The notes under the pieces were generated by a model. That model saw nothing but the letters and a program-made list of their open reading frames with translations. It had not been told where the DNA came from and did not search any database. Shown piece after piece: positions 6,528 through 7,392 of a DNA stretch of 7,392 bases; the first letter of the stretch is position 1, and each line of letters opens with the position of its first letter. Origin of the DNA: Bifidobacterium breve (GTDB lineage: Bacteria; Actinomycetota; Acidimicrobiia; Acidimicrobiales; Ilumatobacteraceae); NCBI GenBank assembly GCA_945869715.1, contig CAMBPP010000071.1, positions 1 through 7,392 on the forward strand, written 5' to 3'. Both the position numbers and the translations under genes were made by a program.

Positions 6528-6533
6528 ATCGTA
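6528..6533 (-). promoter_or_regulatory. Candidate -10 for a leaderless small-protein mRNA
   Basis: On the minus strand TACGAT (6533-6528) is followed by the 6 nt AAAGAC and then the ATG at 6521, the spacing expected if transcription begins at the A of ATG. At 17 bp upstream TGTGAA (6556-6551) is only a weak -35, and it overlaps the marR stop region. If real, it would give the tilS block its own promoter. Confidence 0.35.
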
Positions 6534-6551
6534 GCGAACAACGCCGAAGTT

Positions 6552-7064
6552 TCACAGTTCAAAAGTACTAGCAACGTTGTCGATTGAAGCAACAAATTGG
6601 GTCATTAACTCGGCAAGTTTTGCTTGGTCTTCGGGGGGAAAGTCACTCAAAATTTTGATCATGACCTTCAAGCGTCGCTCGGTAATGATTTCGTGGCGAG
6701 CACGACCGGCAGGGGTAACAGCAACGGTCACCACGCGGCCATCGGAAGGAAGTGTTGTGCGTACAGCAAGTTCTAGTTTTTCTAGGCGTTGAATGGCGCG
6801 CGTTGCGGTAGAGGGGTCAACACGTAGTGCTTCGGCAAGGTCGCCCATGCGCCAGAACTCGCGTTCAACGAGAAGGTCGAGAGTATCTACTTGGCCGGGG
6901 TCAAGGGCCGACTTGCCTTCACCAAAAAGTTTGCTACGCAATGAAGAAGCAGCGGCACCGCGGCGCATGTCGCGCCATGCATTACCGATGGCCGCAATAT
7001 TTTCGAGGTCATCAACGGGGTGTGAGGAAGATTGTGACAGGTGGTTCACAGTGGTGTCTTTCAT
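6552..7064 (-). CDS. MarR-type winged-helix transcriptional regulator
   Basis: This is a DNA-binding regulator of 170 residues, the usual size for MarR proteins, which act as dimers on palindromic operators. Helices in the N-terminal third (about 18-47) form part of the dimer interface. The helix-turn-helix is WRMGDLAEALRVDPSTATRA (71-90), continuing IQRLEKLELAVR. The wing is TLPSDGRVVTVAVTPAGR (104-121), with the DGR turn typical of the family. A C-terminal helical segment (about 122-165) completes the dimer interface. The ligand is unknown; no cysteine is present, so a thiol redox sensor is ruled out. It begins 17 bp after mgsA on the same strand, suggesting it controls mgsA, itself, or the genes below. 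The ATG at 7064 has no Shine-Dalgarno; the in-frame GTG at 7049 (codon 6) is an alternative because a promoter-like sequence overlaps the ATG. Confidence 0.92.
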   Translation of the reverse strand: MKDTTVNHLSQSSSHPVDDLENIAAIGNAWRDMRRGAAASSLRSKLFGEGKSALDPGQVDTLDLLVEREFWRMGDLAEALRVDPSTATRAIQRLEKLELAVRTTLPSDGRVVTVAVTPAGRARHEIITERRLKVMIKILSDFPPEDQAKLAELMTQFVASIDNVASTFEL

Positions 7065-7089
7065 AGGGGTCGGTTATGAGGTTAGTCAA
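7060..7089 (-). promoter_or_regulatory. Candidate promoter overlapping the marR start
   Basis: On the minus strand TTGACT (7089-7084) and TATGAA (7065-7060) are separated by 18 bp, close to the sigma-70-type consensus at both boxes. The -10 box overlaps the annotated ATG (7064-7062). A transcript from here would begin near 7054-7050, so its first in-frame start would be the GTG at 7049. The -35 box overlaps the mgsA stop codon. Confidence 0.4.
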
Positions 7090-7109
7090 GTAAAGGAGTG
7101 GCGCGGTTA
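7072..7109. promoter_or_regulatory. GGTTA repeats at the mgsA-marR junction
   Basis: GGTTA occurs three times on the plus strand: 7072-7076, 7080-7084 and 7105-7109. The first and third extend to CGGTTATGAG and CGGTTATATGAG. Two copies lie between the -35 and -10 boxes of the candidate marR promoter, where a repressor would block polymerase. They are direct repeats, while MarR operators are usually inverted, so the operator reading is weak. Confidence 0.3.
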
Positions 7110-7392
7110 TATGAGCTACTAATCATTGGCGACGACAAAATGTAATCAGCGGTTGATGGATTGCACGCCACGGGAATGTTCCAGACCGCAGCAATGCGCA
7201 ATAACGCTTTGATGTCGGGGTCATGTGGCTGCGGTTCCAGCGGGTCCCAAAAAAAGAGCAATACGTCAACAAGGCCGTCGGCAATGCGTGCACCGAGCTG
7301 CTGATCACCACCGAGTGGGCCACTACGCAAGCGTTCAACGTTGAGCCCCGTGTGTTCATGAATAATGCGGCCGGTGGTTCCGGTACCCACCA
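7082..7392 (-). CDS. mgsA: Methylglyoxal synthase, N-terminus beyond window
   Basis: MgsA converts dihydroxyacetone phosphate to methylglyoxal and phosphate, a cytosolic bypass of lower glycolysis used when sugar phosphates build up. The visible 102 residues match the family along most of their length: GTGTTG (phosphate binding), SGPLGGDQQLGARI with the catalytic aspartate of GDQQ, VLLFFWDPLEPQPHDPDIKA with the conserved histidine and aspartate of HDPD, and WNIPVACNPSTADYILSSP. Roughly the first third, including the conserved N-terminal His-Asp region, lies beyond the right edge. The GTG at 7390 is internal to the conserved domain and is not a start. The C-terminal tail after TADYILSSP is short and divergent. 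The stop lies 17 bp before marR. No signal peptide is expected. Confidence 0.96.
   Translation of the reverse strand, partial: VGTGTTGRIIHEHTGLNVERLRSGPLGGDQQLGARIADGLVDVLLFFWDPLEPQPHDPDIKALLRIAAVWNIPVACNPSTADYILSSPMISSSYNRATPLLD

Noticed and set aside
7388..7390. GTG as a start for the methylglyoxal synthase fragment
   Set aside because: It falls just before GTGTTG, which is well inside the conserved domain; the gene clearly continues past the right edge.
1..7392. tRNA, rRNA, CRISPR array, insertion sequence or riboswitch
   Set aside because: Coding sequence covers nearly all of the window; the gaps are 94 bp or less and hold no cloverleaf, spaced repeats, terminal inverted repeats or known aptamer pattern that I can see.

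Overview
The window looks like bacterial chromosome from an actinobacterium. The reasons are a ClpC of the actinobacterial/Firmicute type in place of ClpA, a small lipoprotein resembling the LppM family, a polyprenyl synthetase with the DMVEGVYTLP signature, and a mix of ATG, GTG and TTG starts. Base composition is close to balanced by eye, which is low for most actinobacteria. A planktonic or aquatic actinobacterium, perhaps of the Acidimicrobiia, is my guess, and no marker here proves it. I see no mobile element, tRNA, rRNA, CRISPR array or phage gene. Nearly every base is coding.

Layout. From the left edge to 2933 the minus strand carries clpC (TTG start at 2933), followed by a lipoprotein gene whose GTG start overlaps the clpC stop and which runs off the left edge. 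A 94 bp divergent gap (2934-3027) separates clpC from a plus-strand long-chain polyprenyl diphosphate synthase (3028-4014). That gene meets the next one tail to tail with a 12 bp overlap. From 7392 down to 4003 six genes run in the same direction on the minus strand with gaps of 30 bp or less: methylglyoxal synthase (mgsA, N-terminus beyond the window), a MarR-type regulator, a 45-residue membrane protein, tilS, a protein-tyrosine-phosphatase-like protein with no catalytic cysteine, and a renalase-like FAD amine-oxidase-fold protein.

How the genes may work together. ClpC is the unfoldase partner of the ClpP protease, so the left block is protein quality control plus an envelope lipoprotein. 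The polyprenyl synthase probably makes an isoprenoid tail for menaquinone or a lipid carrier. In the right block, mgsA and marR may form an enzyme-regulator pair, with GGTTA repeats in the junction. tilS is an essential tRNA-modification gene. The phosphatase-like gene starts inside the tilS stop codon (TAATG), so the two are probably translationally coupled. The usual hpt-ftsH partners of tilS are absent downstream.

The two most interesting points are these. First, the phosphatase-like protein keeps the exact H-x-x5-R spacing of the P-loop but has alanine where the nucleophilic cysteine belongs. Second, several genes lack a Shine-Dalgarno sequence and instead have a -10-like hexamer touching or just upstream of the start codon, which suggests leaderless transcripts and changes the likely start codon of two genes. 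I found no clear new defence or mobile system.
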